Of a DNA stretch of 58,546 nt, positions 18,249 to 27,535 are shown in pieces. Both the position numbers and the translations under genes were made by a program. Under the pieces are notes generated by a model, which saw nothing but the letters and a program-made list of their open reading frames with translations, was not told the origin of the DNA and did not search any database. Position 1 is the first letter of the stretch, and every line of letters starts with the position of its first letter. The DNA is from Legionella rubrilucens (lineage in GTDB: Bacteria; Pseudomonadota; Gammaproteobacteria; Legionellales; Legionellaceae): NCBI RefSeq assembly GCF_001468125.1, contig NZ_LNYT01000006.1:198840-257385 (forward strand). Reading direction: 5' to 3'.

Positions 18249-18698
18249 TCAGCTGACCACTTTCCAGGAGCCATCAGCTTGTCGGCAGGCTTTACCGTAA
18301 ATTTCCTGGGTTTTGCCGCCGATGATGGCACGCGTGGTGTACTCGCGGCAAGGTTGTGAATTGCTGTAATAAGTACGGGTGGGTCTTACCGTGTAACGGT
18401 TACCGGAATCGGGGTTTTGCCAGACGACCGCTTTACCGGTTGGTGCCGTTTCCAGGGCGCGTTGCATTTCCAGACGGTCCAAGCGATCCATGGTACGACC
18501 GATATTACCGCCCAGGTAAGCGCCTAACAGGGCACCGCCGGCGGCTGCCGCCACTTTACCGGAACCACCGCCGAACTGGCTGCCGATGAGGCCGCCGACC
18601 ACGCCGCCCGTTACCGTGCCAATTCCTTCATTATTAACCTGCGCACATCCGCTCAACAACAATGACGCTGAAACTGAGGCCAAAATTAATTTTTTCAT
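18249..18698 (-). CDS. Glycine-zipper outer-membrane lipoprotein (17-kDa antigen/SlyB-like)
   Basis: 149 aa. A lipobox (LLLSGC) gives a predicted lipidated Cys at residue 18. A glycine-zipper stretch rich in GGxxG repeats follows (GGVVGGLIGSQFGGG, GGALLGAYLGGNIG). The C-terminal domain has paired Cys in CREYTTRAIIGGKTQEIYGKAC. This is the pattern of the rickettsial 17-kDa antigen family, linked to envelope integrity. It is monocistronic by spacing. Confidence 0.82.
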   Translation of the reverse strand: MKKLILASVSASLLLSGCAQVNNEGIGTVTGGVVGGLIGSQFGGGSGKVAAAAGGALLGAYLGGNIGRTMDRLDRLEMQRALETAPTGKAVVWQNPDSGNRYTVRPTRTYYSNSQPCREYTTRAIIGGKTQEIYGKACRQADGSWKVVS

Positions 18699-18769
18699 GT
18701 GAGTTACCTGTTTAATCAGTTACAAAATCGGTTGCCATTCTACCATCTCGGTTAGATATTATCCATAAT

Positions 18770-19861
18770 TTATGCACTGACAATTTTATCCTGGCGAACA
18801 CGCGGAGAAAACTGACAGAGTAATTCGTAAGCAATTGTTCCTGCTGACATTGCAATCGTTTCTACAGGGATATACTGCCCCCAGAGTTCGACGGGCTCCC
18901 CGATTTTAACCGTCGGGCAATGGCTTAAATCAATGGTGAGCATGTCCATGGAAACACGCCCGACGATCGGGGCATGGACACCATTCACCCATACCGGCGT
19001 ATTCTGGGCAATGTGCCGCGGGTACCCGTCGCCGTAACCCGCTGCCACAACGCCGATGACCGAAGGCTTGCTGGTTTGCCAGCTTCCTCCATAGCCGATC
19101 CTTGCCCCGGCGGGAAACTGATGGATTGCACTGATGGCCGAAACAAAACGCATTACCGGCACCAGGCCAAGCTGCTGTCCTGTTTGATTGATAAACGGTG
19201 AGACGCCATACAGCATAATCCCGGGCCGAACCACGTCGGCATGCGTATCCGGCAAGGCCATGATCGCTGCCGAATTGCTGATACTCTGGATTAACCGCCT
19301 GGAAGGTAAGGCCAGGTCGCGGTAAATCTGCATCTGGCTTTGATTACTGGGATTATCCGGCTCATCAGCGCTGGCCAGATGCGTCATTAAACCAATGTCG
19401 TCATCCACCCAGGGGCAGGCCATTAAGGCCTGAAGCACCTCATAACATTCTTCGGGTGCAAAACCCAGTCGATGCATGCCGGTATTGATTTTGACCCAGA
19501 TTTTGATCGGTTTTGGCAGGGGATTAGCCACCAGCCACTGCAATTGATAGGGTTGATGGATCACGCATTGAAACTGCTGCTCACACACCACCGCGAGTTC
19601 GTCCGGAGTAAAAATGCCCTGAAACAACACACAATCACTGCGCGCACCCAGGCTTCGAATAGCGAGCGCTTCTTCAAGGCAAGCCACGCCAAACGCATCC
19701 ACCTGCCCTTCCAGGGTGGGGACAACTTCCGACAAACCACAGCCATAGGCGTTGGCTTTGACCATGGCAATCACTTTCCTGCCCGGCGCAAACCGTTTCA
19801 CGCATTGCACATTATGAAGAAGCGCCAGCGAATCAATCTGGACGCGAGTGGGCCTTGTCAC
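18770..19861 (-). CDS. alr: Alanine racemase
   Basis: 363 aa PLP enzyme that makes D-alanine for peptidoglycan. The PLP lysine sits in [10 protein letters not shown] (residues 33-42), and the second catalytic base is the Tyr in RIGYGGSW. The [12 protein letters not shown] motif is intact. It starts at GTG immediately after the dnaB stop with AAGGGG in the dnaB tail, so the two genes are translated from one message. The dnaB-alr order is common in gammaproteobacteria. Confidence 0.95.
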   Translation of the reverse strand: MTRPTRVQIDSLALLHNVQCVKRFAPGRKVIAMVKANAYGCGLSEVVPTLEGQVDAFGVACLEEALAIRSLGARSDCVLFQGIFTPDELAVVCEQQFQCVIHQPYQLQWLVANPLPKPIKIWVKINTGMHRLGFAPEECYEVLQALMACPWVDDDIGLMTHLASADEPDNPSNQSQMQIYRDLALPSRRLIQSISNSAAIMALPDTHADVVRPGIMLYGVSPFINQTGQQLGLVPVMRFVSAISAIHQFPAGARIGYGGSWQTSKPSVIGVVAAGYGDGYPRHIAQNTPVWVNGVHAPIVGRVSMDMLTIDLSHCPTVKIGEPVELWGQYIPVETIAMSAGTIAYELLCQFSPRVRQDKIVSA

Positions 19862-21250
19862 TTAATCTACCCCTTGATAACCGTTAAACGCCAAATCTTC
19901 AAAGCGGGTGTATTTGCCGAGGAATGCGACACGCACCTTGCCGATCGGGCCATTACGCTGTTTGGCAATAATAATCTCAGCCACCCCTTTATCCGGACTG
20001 TCCTCGTTATAGACTTCGTCACGATAAATGAAGCAAATCAAATCCGCATCCTGCTCAATCGCGCCTGATTCACGCAGATCCGACATCACCGGGCGGCGAT
20101 CACTGCGCTGCTCCAGGCTTCGGTTAAGCTGCGAGAGTGCGACGACCGGCACCTGCAACTCCTTGGCCAGTGCTTTAAGGCTTCGTGAAATTTCAGAAAT
20201 CTCAGCCGTGCGGTTATCGGCTTTAAAACCCGGCACTTTCATCAATTGCAGGTAGTCGACCACGATTAAACCCAGTTGACCATGCTCTTTGGCCAGGCGC
20301 CTCGCCCGCGCTCGCATTTCCGAGGGGCTTAACGCCGGGGTATCATCGATGAACAGTGGTGCTTCGGATAACATATGCACGGCCGACGTTACCCGCGGCC
20401 AATCGTCGTCATCAAGTTTACCTGTCCGGATGCGGTGCTGATCAATCCGCCCTAACGAGGACATCATCCGCATGGCCAGCGAATCAGAAGGCATTTCCAT
20501 TGAAAACACCAGCACCGGTTTGCCGCCGCGAATGGCGGCATGCTCAGCCATGTTCATCACCAGGGTGGTTTTACCCATGGACGGGCGGCCGGCAACGATG
20601 ATGAGATCAGAAGGCTGTAATCCCGAAGTCATGGCATCCAGATCGCTTAAACCGGTTGCCAGGCCGGTGATGGCATCGCCATTATGATAAAGGGCATCAA
20701 TTTTTTCTACAGCCTTCACCAGAATGGACTTGATGCTCTCAGGCCCGCCGTCGCCGCCGGTTTGCTCGGCAATCGCGAAAACGCGGGTTTCTGCCAAATC
20801 CAGTAATTCCGGTACTTCCCGTCCAGAAGGATTATAAGCCGCGTCCGCAATTTCACCCGCAATGGCAATCAATTGACGCTGGACTGATTTCTCGCGAACG
20901 ATGTCGGCGTAGGCCGAAATATTGGCCACGCTTGGCGTGTTATTCGCCAACTCGAACAGGTAGGTTTCCCCGCCGGCATCATCCAAATCATTATTGGATT
21001 TAAGCATGTCAAGCAGTGTAACCACATCAAAGGGTTGTTCACGCTTGGACAATTCGACGATGGTACGGAATAACACCCGATGCTCGGTGCGATAAAAATC
21101 CGCTTCGCAGAGTTTGGTGCTGATTTTGTCCCAAACCTGATTGTCCAGCATGACGCCGCCAATAATGGATTGCTCAGCCTCCACCGAGTGCGGGGGACGC
21201 TTTAAGGGGTCGACTGCCGCTGTTTTTCGCGTTTGAACCTCAACCATCAT
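19862..21250 (-). CDS. dnaB: Replicative DNA helicase
   Basis: 462 aa. The N-terminal DnaB domain begins with PHSVEAEQSIIGG. The RecA-like helicase domain has Walker A GRPSMGKTT, Walker B LIVVDYLQLM and the DLRESGAIEQDADL region. It unwinds DNA ahead of the replication fork as a hexamer. The ORF starts ATG ATG at 21250 and either Met is possible. No ribosomal rpsF-rpsR-rplI genes precede it, unlike the classic order; instead there is a 360-bp non-coding stretch. Confidence 0.96.
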   Translation of the reverse strand: MMVEVQTRKTAAVDPLKRPPHSVEAEQSIIGGVMLDNQVWDKISTKLCEADFYRTEHRVLFRTIVELSKREQPFDVVTLLDMLKSNNDLDDAGGETYLFELANNTPSVANISAYADIVREKSVQRQLIAIAGEIADAAYNPSGREVPELLDLAETRVFAIAEQTGGDGGPESIKSILVKAVEKIDALYHNGDAITGLATGLSDLDAMTSGLQPSDLIIVAGRPSMGKTTLVMNMAEHAAIRGGKPVLVFSMEMPSDSLAMRMMSSLGRIDQHRIRTGKLDDDDWPRVTSAVHMLSEAPLFIDDTPALSPSEMRARARRLAKEHGQLGLIVVDYLQLMKVPGFKADNRTAEISEISRSLKALAKELQVPVVALSQLNRSLEQRSDRRPVMSDLRESGAIEQDADLICFIYRDEVYNEDSPDKGVAEIIIAKQRNGPIGKVRVAFLGKYTRFEDLAFNGYQGVD

Positions 21251-21609
21251 TTTGCCATCGTATGAACCAGACAGCTATTGTATTGAAGTTTGCAGAAAAT
21301 GCCAAAGCCATCGAGCAAATGGTATCAAGGCCGGCTAAACACGGGTTACGCTTAAATTGAGCCAAAAATTTTGGCAGAATGATTCTACTCAAAGCAATTT
21401 TCGTTATTTTTCAAAGAGAGTAACGCGAAGGACTGGTCACTTAGCAATCTTCATCACACCACAGCCCGGCTGTTGAAAGAGATTATAAGTTTATCATCGA
21501 GTTCCCAACTCTAAATTAAAAATAATGCCCGTATTGTTTCATTGAAATAAATAGCTCGTCATCCCGTCTCTTTCCTCAGTCGCTACCGTAATCTGTTTGA
21601 GGAAAATGA
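21251..21609. other. Non-coding stretch upstream of dnaB
   Basis: About 360 bp between the dnaB start and a small plus-strand ORF. It should hold the dnaB promoter (minus) and a promoter for the small ORF (plus). I see no clear -35/-10 pair, tRNA or repeat. A 32-codon plus-strand frame beginning near 21262 lacks a ribosome site and is not called. Confidence 0.4.
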
Positions 21610-21789
21610 ATGAAAAAGAATTTGATTCTTATGAATTCAGGAAAAAATCCCGATTCTGATTGCGTATTAGAGCCGTGCAAAACCTGCACGAAGAAGAAAA
21701 GAGCCTGGGTAAATTTAGTGTTCGAGTATTATCCACCCTCTCTGTTGTCTTGTGTCATGAGAGTCGTTTACGATTTGACGTGGAAATAA
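21610..21789 (+). CDS. Small Cys-containing protein, 59 aa, unknown
   Basis: ATG at 21610 with GAGG seven bases upstream, ending TAA at 21787-21789. The peptide begins MKKNLILMNSGK, then carries CVLEPCKTCTKKK (three Cys, a possible metal-binding knuckle) and a further Cys near the C-terminus (LLSCVMRVVY). No signal peptide or membrane segment is evident. The good ribosome site and lack of overlap with other genes argue for a real gene. It converges on the DUF2147 gene with a shared hairpin between them. Confidence 0.45.
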   Translation: MKKNLILMNSGKNPDSDCVLEPCKTCTKKKRAWVNLVFEYYPPSLLSCVMRVVYDLTWK

Positions 21790-21790
21790 A

Positions 21791-21818
21791 AAATCCAATG
21801 GCCAAGGCCATTGGATTT
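21791..21818 (-). terminator. Rho-independent terminator
   Basis: A 13-bp perfect stem (AAATCCAATGGCC and its complement) with a two-base centre. On the minus strand it is followed by a T-rich run, so it ends the DUF2147 gene transcript. It could also act on the small plus-strand ORF that ends two bases before it. Confidence 0.8.
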
Positions 21819-21832
21819 CATTGAATCAGTGA

Positions 21833-22261
21833 TTACCTCACCCAAACCTGAGTACGACCCAGAACAGAAACACCCACATAACCGCGAACGTACAGTTTAT
21901 TGCCTTTTAACGTCATTTTGGCACGGTAAACTTTACCGGTTTTTGGATCAAGGATTTGGCCGCCGTCCCATTCGCCATTGCCTTTGTCTTTCAAACCCCA
22001 GACAAATCGCAGGCCTTGAATGGGTTTGCCTTTAAAGCCACCCGGGCATTTGGAACAAATACCGGTGTCGCCGGCCTGGGGGTAAACTTTAACGATGGTA
22101 CCGCTTAACGTATTGCCTGACACATTGATACGAACAACAGCGCGTTTTTTACCGGTGACATCATCAATGGTGGTCCAGGTTCCGGCTGGTGAGGCAGCCA
22201 TGACAGCAGGAACAAACAACATCATGACGATCACTGCAAACAACGATTTCAACTGTTCCAT
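21833..22261 (-). CDS. DUF2147-family secreted protein
   Basis: 142 aa. A signal peptide (hydrophobic to VMAASP, cleavage near residue 22) is followed by a DUF2147 domain. Visible are PAGTWTTIDDVTGKKRAVVR, the paired Cys in GICSKCPGGFKGKPI, GLKDKGNGEWDGGQILDP and a final Tyr/Val-rich strand. It is likely periplasmic or outer-membrane associated. The family function is not established. It has its own downstream terminator. Confidence 0.85.
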   Translation of the reverse strand: MEQLKSLFAVIVMMLFVPAVMAASPAGTWTTIDDVTGKKRAVVRINVSGNTLSGTIVKVYPQAGDTGICSKCPGGFKGKPIQGLRFVWGLKDKGNGEWDGGQILDPKTGKVYRAKMTLKGNKLYVRGYVGVSVLGRTQVWVR

Positions 22262-22342
22262 GAAATTTCTCCTTGATTTTCATCAATGAAAGAATAGGCC
22301 AGGTTGCCCCGCTTTGCAATTGTTTGCCGGTACTCTTTCTTT

Positions 22343-25300
22343 TTACTGAACGTCAAGCGGTGTGAACAGGACTTCCAAATCGCGGTCCGTTAATAAATCG
22401 AGGTGATGGCTATTATCCGCCAGAATGCCCTCAAATAGCGCCCGTTTCCGCGACTGCATGGCAAGAATGGCTTCTTCCACCGTCCCGCGGGTAATGAGTT
22501 TGTAAACAAACACGGGGTTTTCCTGGCCAATGCGGTGACTGCGATCGGTGGCCTGCTCTTCAGCCGCGGGATTCCACCAGGGATCATAATGAATCACGGT
22601 ATCCGCTCGGGTCAGATTTAACCCTGTCCCTCCGGCTTTAAGGCTGATTAAGAAGATGGACGCCTTGCCCTGCTGGAATTGATTCACCAGGTCCTGGCGG
22701 TTTTGAGTCTGACCGGTGAGTTTAAGGTAAGTGTACCGCCGCCGCTCCAATTGTTCTTCAATGAGTTTCAGCATGGACGTGAACTGGGAAAACACCAGAA
22801 TCCGCCGGTCTTCTTCCACCAGATTGTCCAGCAAATCGAGCAGCGCATCAAGCTTGGCAGAAAAGCCGTGGGCGATTGCCGCACCCGGAATGGAAAGCAG
22901 GCGCGGATCACAACAAACCTGCCTTAATTTAAGCAAGGCATCCAACAGAACAATATGACTTTTTCCCATCCCCTGACGGGCGATGGCCTCCCTGACTTTT
23001 TTTTCCATGCTGATGCGGATGGTTTCATACAAATCGCGCTGATTGCCTGCCAGTTCAATCAGGCGAACCATTTCCGTTTTCGGCGGCAACTCGCTGGCCA
23101 CCTGATTTTTATTGCGCCTCAGCATAAACGGACGTACCCGTGCGGCTAATAATTCCCGCCGTGTGTCATCGCCGTCCTTTTCAATGGGTGTTTTAAAGAA
23201 GCGGCGAAATTGCTTGGCATCCCCCAGCAACCCCGGCATTAAGAAATGAAACAGAGACCACAGCTCACCCAGATGATTTTCAAGCGGTGTCCCGGAAAGG
23301 CACAAGCGATGCGTGGCCTTCACCTGCTGAATGATCTGCGTGGTTTTAGCCCGGGCATTTTTAATGGATTGCGCCTCATCCAAAATGAGGTAGTAAAACG
23401 GATAATCAATAAAACGGCTCTTGTCGCGTTGAATCAATCCATAGGTGGAAATGACCAAATCATAGCCGTCAAACTCATCCTGATGCCGTTCCTGCCCATG
23501 AAAAATGAGTACCTTGAGTTCTGGTGTAAAGCGTTTGGCTTCTTCAAACCAGTTCACCACCAGGCTGGTTGGCGCCACAATCAAGCTGGCTTTTTGAAGA
23601 CGGCCCTGCTCCTTTTCAAGCTGCATGTGGGCCAGTGTCTGAACGGTTTTACCCAACCCCATGTCATCAGCCAGCACACCGCCCAAACAGCATTCCCGCA
23701 GCAGTTGCAGCCAGTTTAATCCCTGTTGCTGGTAATCGCGAAGCATGGCCTTTAAACCCGCCGGCGGTCTGATTTGTTCAAGCCGTGACAAATCAACCAG
23801 TTTCTGCAGTTGCATTCTTATCGCTTCACCACCATGCCAACGCAAGGCCGCGGCGGCCAATGCCTGTTCGGTTTCACGAATGAGCATGAGTTGGTGGCGG
23901 CTGATTGTCAGGCTGTCCCCTTCGTGAAGAGAGCGGGTGCCGTATTGCATTAAAAAATTCACCAGCGGTTTGATTCGCCCCAGATTCACCCGGAGCGCTT
24001 TGCCATTGGCTAAGGACAATTTAACGGTTTGATCATCGGGCAACTGCTGGATATCGGTTGATTGCCATTGGTTAATCAATGCAGCGACAACCGGCACGAT
24101 ATTGACGGGCCGGCCTTCCACCAGGATACCCAGTTGATAGGAAAAGAAATCCGTGCCCTGCTCTTTAAAATCGGAATACCATTCCACCTGCGCTTCATCG
24201 ACGACTTCCTCGTACAAAGGATGCAGAAATTCCACCTGCCACTGCTTGCTTTTAAGTAAAGGGATGACCTGCTGGTACAGGCGAGTCAGATCCTCTTCGT
24301 GATGATAATGGCTTAAGACCTCAATGTCGGTGGTCTTTAGATCAAACTTTAACCGCTCATCCACGGAAGGTTTTCTTAAATTCAGGATTTGAGTTATTTC
24401 CTGTTGCTGCTGCTTCTCGGCTGAAAAATCCCGCTCCAGACGGATAAGGTTCTGCCCTTCCTCAAACACCACAACAGGAAACGGGTCTTCGGCGTTGAAT
24501 TCAAAACCTGAGTAATCAAAAGCCAGGTGCACGTAAAATAAAACACCCGCCGGGTTTGGATTGACAACCGGCTCCTCTTGTTCCGCGGCATCAAAGCGAA
24601 CAATGCCGCGCGGTTTGCCGCGGCGCACTTCCCGATGAATAAAAGGATTCGGTAGAGGAAGGGCTTCATTGATGCTTCGGATTAGTTCAATGGCTGCTGC
24701 GACGTCGTCCAGCGCCACCGGCGGCAGGGCTAGAACCTGTTTTAACTGGACCAAGGGAACAGGGATGGTCATCAAACCGCATTCATCACCGACTGGGTCG
24801 ATATACCAGGGTTTGTCAAGAAACAGGTAATCCAGGGATTCCTGCTCATGTTTCAGTACCGGCCTCTGAAAACCGTCTTTCTCTAACTGCCAGCAGAGTT
24901 CAGCATCCAGACCGTCTCCCCAGTGCAGCAAACACTCGTCTTCGTAACGATAGGCACGTTGTGTTTTTAAAATCTTTTCCAGCAATTCGCTGTTGCGGAC
25001 AGGCAAACGGTCAAAGCTCCCCTGAATACGTCCCTTGAGCTGCAATTGCGCGATGATTTCTTCGTCATCATCGGTAAAAAACTGGCGGCGACTTTCGGTA
25101 ATGGTGGTGAAAAGACTCATTTTCCCCAAACTGCGGCGTTTCAGGCGTTTAGCCAAAGCCAGTCTGACGATGACCCGATCGTCATGCTGGCCGTGTTCAA
25201 ACGTCAGAAGATAAACCACCGCATGCGTACCCGTCTGCTGGACCGGCGGTTGTTTATCACGCAGGGTGTGCAGCCATTCGTTTAAAGTCTGACTCGGGTT

Positions 25301-25600
25301 TTCAGCCGAAGGGGCGGGAATGGTGATTTGTTCTTTAATTTGCAAAGCCAATAAGCTGGCCGCCGCATGTTTGCAATTGGTTGTGTAATGACAAGTGCAA
25401 TGAGCCGGTTTGGCCGGCCAGGACTTCAGGTCGATGTGCACATCGTAAATCTGATGGGAACGGCCTTTGACACGTGCCTTTAAAAGGCCGTCACTTAAAC
25501 GAATATTAAGGACGAAGCCGCGCTGCTGATAATCCTGACCATGCATCAGCACGGAAGGAAGAAAAACATCGGCCATCCGTGATAAGGCATCCTTCAACAT
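22343..25600 (-). CDS. SNF2/Rad54-family helicase with N-terminal SWIM zinc finger
   Basis: 1085 aa. A SWIM-type zinc motif (CTCHYTTNCKHAAASLLAL, residues ~68-86) is followed by a long middle region. The SNF2 ATPase begins around residue 630: DDMGLGKTVQTL (motif I), LILDEAQSIKN (DEAQ), LSGTPLENHLGEL, RRILVFSQFTSML, HYDPWWNPAAE and DRSHRIGQ. It is a bacterial HepA-like (not RapA) SNF2 protein acting as a double-stranded-DNA translocase. Role in transcription or repair is unproven. Monocistronic by spacing. Confidence 0.92.
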   Translation of the reverse strand: MLKDALSRMADVFLPSVLMHGQDYQQRGFVLNIRLSDGLLKARVKGRSHQIYDVHIDLKSWPAKPAHCTCHYTTNCKHAAASLLALQIKEQITIPAPSAENPSQTLNEWLHTLRDKQPPVQQTGTHAVVYLLTFEHGQHDDRVIVRLALAKRLKRRSLGKMSLFTTITESRRQFFTDDDEEIIAQLQLKGRIQGSFDRLPVRNSELLEKILKTQRAYRYEDECLLHWGDGLDAELCWQLEKDGFQRPVLKHEQESLDYLFLDKPWYIDPVGDECGLMTIPVPLVQLKQVLALPPVALDDVAAAIELIRSINEALPLPNPFIHREVRRGKPRGIVRFDAAEQEEPVVNPNPAGVLFYVHLAFDYSGFEFNAEDPFPVVVFEEGQNLIRLERDFSAEKQQQQEITQILNLRKPSVDERLKFDLKTTDIEVLSHYHHEEDLTRLYQQVIPLLKSKQWQVEFLHPLYEEVVDEAQVEWYSDFKEQGTDFFSYQLGILVEGRPVNIVPVVAALINQWQSTDIQQLPDDQTVKLSLANGKALRVNLGRIKPLVNFLMQYGTRSLHEGDSLTISRHQLMLIRETEQALAAAALRWHGGEAIRMQLQKLVDLSRLEQIRPPAGLKAMLRDYQQQGLNWLQLLRECCLGGVLADDMGLGKTVQTLAHMQLEKEQGRLQKASLIVAPTSLVVNWFEEAKRFTPELKVLIFHGQERHQDEFDGYDLVISTYGLIQRDKSRFIDYPFYYLILDEAQSIKNARAKTTQIIQQVKATHRLCLSGTPLENHLGELWSLFHFLMPGLLGDAKQFRRFFKTPIEKDGDDTRRELLAARVRPFMLRRNKNQVASELPPKTEMVRLIELAGNQRDLYETIRISMEKKVREAIARQGMGKSHIVLLDALLKLRQVCCDPRLLSIPGAAIAHGFSAKLDALLDLLDNLVEEDRRILVFSQFTSMLKLIEEQLERRRYTYLKLTGQTQNRQDLVNQFQQGKASIFLISLKAGGTGLNLTRADTVIHYDPWWNPAAEEQATDRSHRIGQENPVFVYKLITRGTVEEAILAMQSRKRALFEGILADNSHHLDLLTDRDLEVLFTPLDVQ

Positions 25601-25667
25601 AAAGTATCTATATTTGCAAAGTTAAACCGATCATTGTAGCAAATTTTATCGATGCAATACAGTTGCT

Positions 25668-25705
25668 CTGCTGAAACAAACGGCATGCACCGTTTGTTTC
25701 AGCAG
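25668..25705. repeat. Perfect 16-bp inverted repeat (hairpin)
   Basis: CTGCTGAAACAAACGG pairs perfectly with a second arm across a six-base loop (CATGCA). It lies between two minus-strand genes, just past the stop at 25716. There is no T-run after it, so it may be a terminator of unusual type or a dispersed element. I saw no second copy in the window. Confidence 0.6.
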
Positions 25706-25715
25706 AAGTGACAGG

Positions 25716-27344
25716 CTAGGTGGCGTAGTTCGTGAACGAGCTATTAGGCGCATCGTCGTCTTCGATCGTCGTTTGCACAAGGTTAGAACTCATGTCACCG
25801 CTGGGGCTTCCCTGATCAAACGAGTCATCTTGAGTGGGTTTGCTGTTATCGTTCGTCTTCAGCTGATCCATCAGAAGGGCCGAGCGTTGGTCCGATGACG
25901 CACCCGGATGAACAAAAAAAGTACACGCCGGCACCGGGTTCACTGCAATCCGCCCAAAGCTGCCAAAGGAATGGTTAAGGCGCAGTCTGGATTTGGTACG
26001 AATGCTGTCATACTCCTCCTGCGGCTCGACAAGCAGCGCCTCGGCTGCCAGCGTGGTGGTGCGCACTAACTCTTCCTGGGTTTTGGGCCGGTAAACACAG
26101 AGATAGCCCTCACTGTTTTTAACTGTTTGGCAATCCAGGCTTAACAGCAACAGCAATTCCTGCATCGTCGCTGTGGGTTCGATACCGCCATGATACATGG
26201 AGTCGTTAATTCTGGAGGTTTCTACAGTGGAACCATCGTATTGACGCATTTCTGCAGCGAGGCTGTAGATGTATTTGACAAAATCACCGGATAAAACCGC
26301 TTTTTCCATCTCAGGAAACTGAGGCTCAACGATTTGAATCTCGTAATTAAACATCAACAAGGCAATAAGCCAGGCACGATTAATCTGCGGAGACCATTTA
26401 TCGTCATCGCAATTTAAATACGCCCCTTCACCGGGATTCTGTCTGACCTTAGCCAGTACACTGCGGGAGGATCCAATCCAGGCAACGGGCTGTTGCTGGG
26501 ATTCCCTGGCTAAAGCATCAAACAAGTGAAGTTTAATTAATTCAAATACAAATTCGTCTTGATCAAATCGTTTGCCGCCCAGCAACCCCTGCATTTTAGC
26601 CACACGGACTTTTTCACCGATATTCCACTGCGGCGCTTCATAAAGGATACGGCCCAACAGGAAATCGCCTAGTTCCGTATTGAACGACAATTCGCCTGAA
26701 CAAGCCAGTTCGACAATTTTTTTCTTGTCCTGATGAAGAATCTGAGCCAACAGATTACTGGGGTATTTTTTAACAAAATGCTGTAAAGGCTCCAAATGAT
26801 CCATGAGCCCTGGCCATTGTTTCATGTACGAGTGAACAGCCAAGGTAAAATAGGACGAGACGGAAGCCGTTTGAGTGTAAAAGCCGCCCTTTCTGAAGGT
26901 GAAAGGCGTGTCATCTTCCTCATCAGAGCCTAGATCATCCACCTCGTCATCAGAAGGATCCGGCAATTGATAAATCACTTTATAGGGACTGAAGATGGCA
27001 TCAAAATCTTTCAATTTAGCCTTCTCAACCCGCAAATAAGCCGCCAGGATTTCCCCTGCTTTTTTCGTTGCATCCGGTAACAACTGAGCCAGTTTTTCCT
27101 TGTAGACACTGAGCGTGCCTTTCAGCGCAATCAGTTCGGCTTTTTCTTCATTGTTGAGAAAGGCGGCAATGGCATCCAGCTTGGCGTCAAGCTTTTTTGC
27201 TAGGGTCAGGGGTGTCATGGAAATGGTGTACGTAATCAGCGAGGGTAGACTGGTCAATATTTGACCTGCCAATACCAAATCATCCTGGGCCGTTTTGGAA
27301 GTGGTATTTTCTAACCACCCTATGAGTGTATCATAATTGGTCAT
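25716..27344 (-). CDS. Uncharacterised protein, paralogue of the divergent gene; effector candidate
   Basis: 542 aa from the ATG at 27344 (AGGTAAC upstream); a frame to 27386 adds 14 residues that look like a chance signal. No known domain is recognised, and it is soluble and mostly helical. The second half matches the neighbour at 27536: WIGSSRSVLAKV, a YLN segment, INRAWLIALL, VEPQFPEMEKAVL and TATMQELLLLLSLDCQTV. An acidic patch DDEVDDLGSDEEDD lies near residue 140. The tail is acidic/Ser-rich (TTIEDDDAPNSSF), as in some Dot/Icm substrates. Function unknown; the effector idea is inference. Confidence 0.7.
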   Translation of the reverse strand: MTNYDTLIGWLENTTSKTAQDDLVLAGQILTSLPSLITYTISMTPLTLAKKLDAKLDAIAAFLNNEEKAELIALKGTLSVYKEKLAQLLPDATKKAGEILAAYLRVEKAKLKDFDAIFSPYKVIYQLPDPSDDEVDDLGSDEEDDTPFTFRKGGFYTQTASVSSYFTLAVHSYMKQWPGLMDHLEPLQHFVKKYPSNLLAQILHQDKKKIVELACSGELSFNTELGDFLLGRILYEAPQWNIGEKVRVAKMQGLLGGKRFDQDEFVFELIKLHLFDALARESQQQPVAWIGSSRSVLAKVRQNPGEGAYLNCDDDKWSPQINRAWLIALLMFNYEIQIVEPQFPEMEKAVLSGDFVKYIYSLAAEMRQYDGSTVETSRINDSMYHGGIEPTATMQELLLLLSLDCQTVKNSEGYLCVYRPKTQEELVRTTTLAAEALLVEPQEEYDSIRTKSRLRLNHSFGSFGRIAVNPVPACTFFVHPGASSDQRSALLMDQLKTNDNSKPTQDDSFDQGSPSGDMSSNLVQTTIEDDDAPNSSFTNYAT

Positions 27345-27535
27345 AGCTGTTACCTGAATAGAGAAGAGAAGGGCGCATGTCAACACCCATTTGGAGAGAC
27401 ATTAGAACACATAGTGTATATTTTGAATACAGTCATATCGGAAAAATAAGAAATTTTTAGATTATCTTTACAAGGTAGCGCGATAATTGTAAATTGTGCT
27501 CACAAATAAATCAGTCTCGTCATTATGGAAAGAAA

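Noticed and set aside
21262-21360. 32-codon plus-strand ORF upstream of dnaB
   Set aside because: No ribosome binding site and no distinctive composition; it lies where the dnaB promoter should be.
23246-23719. 157-aa plus-strand ORF
   Set aside because: Antisense to the conserved helicase motifs of the SNF2 gene, so a shadow frame.
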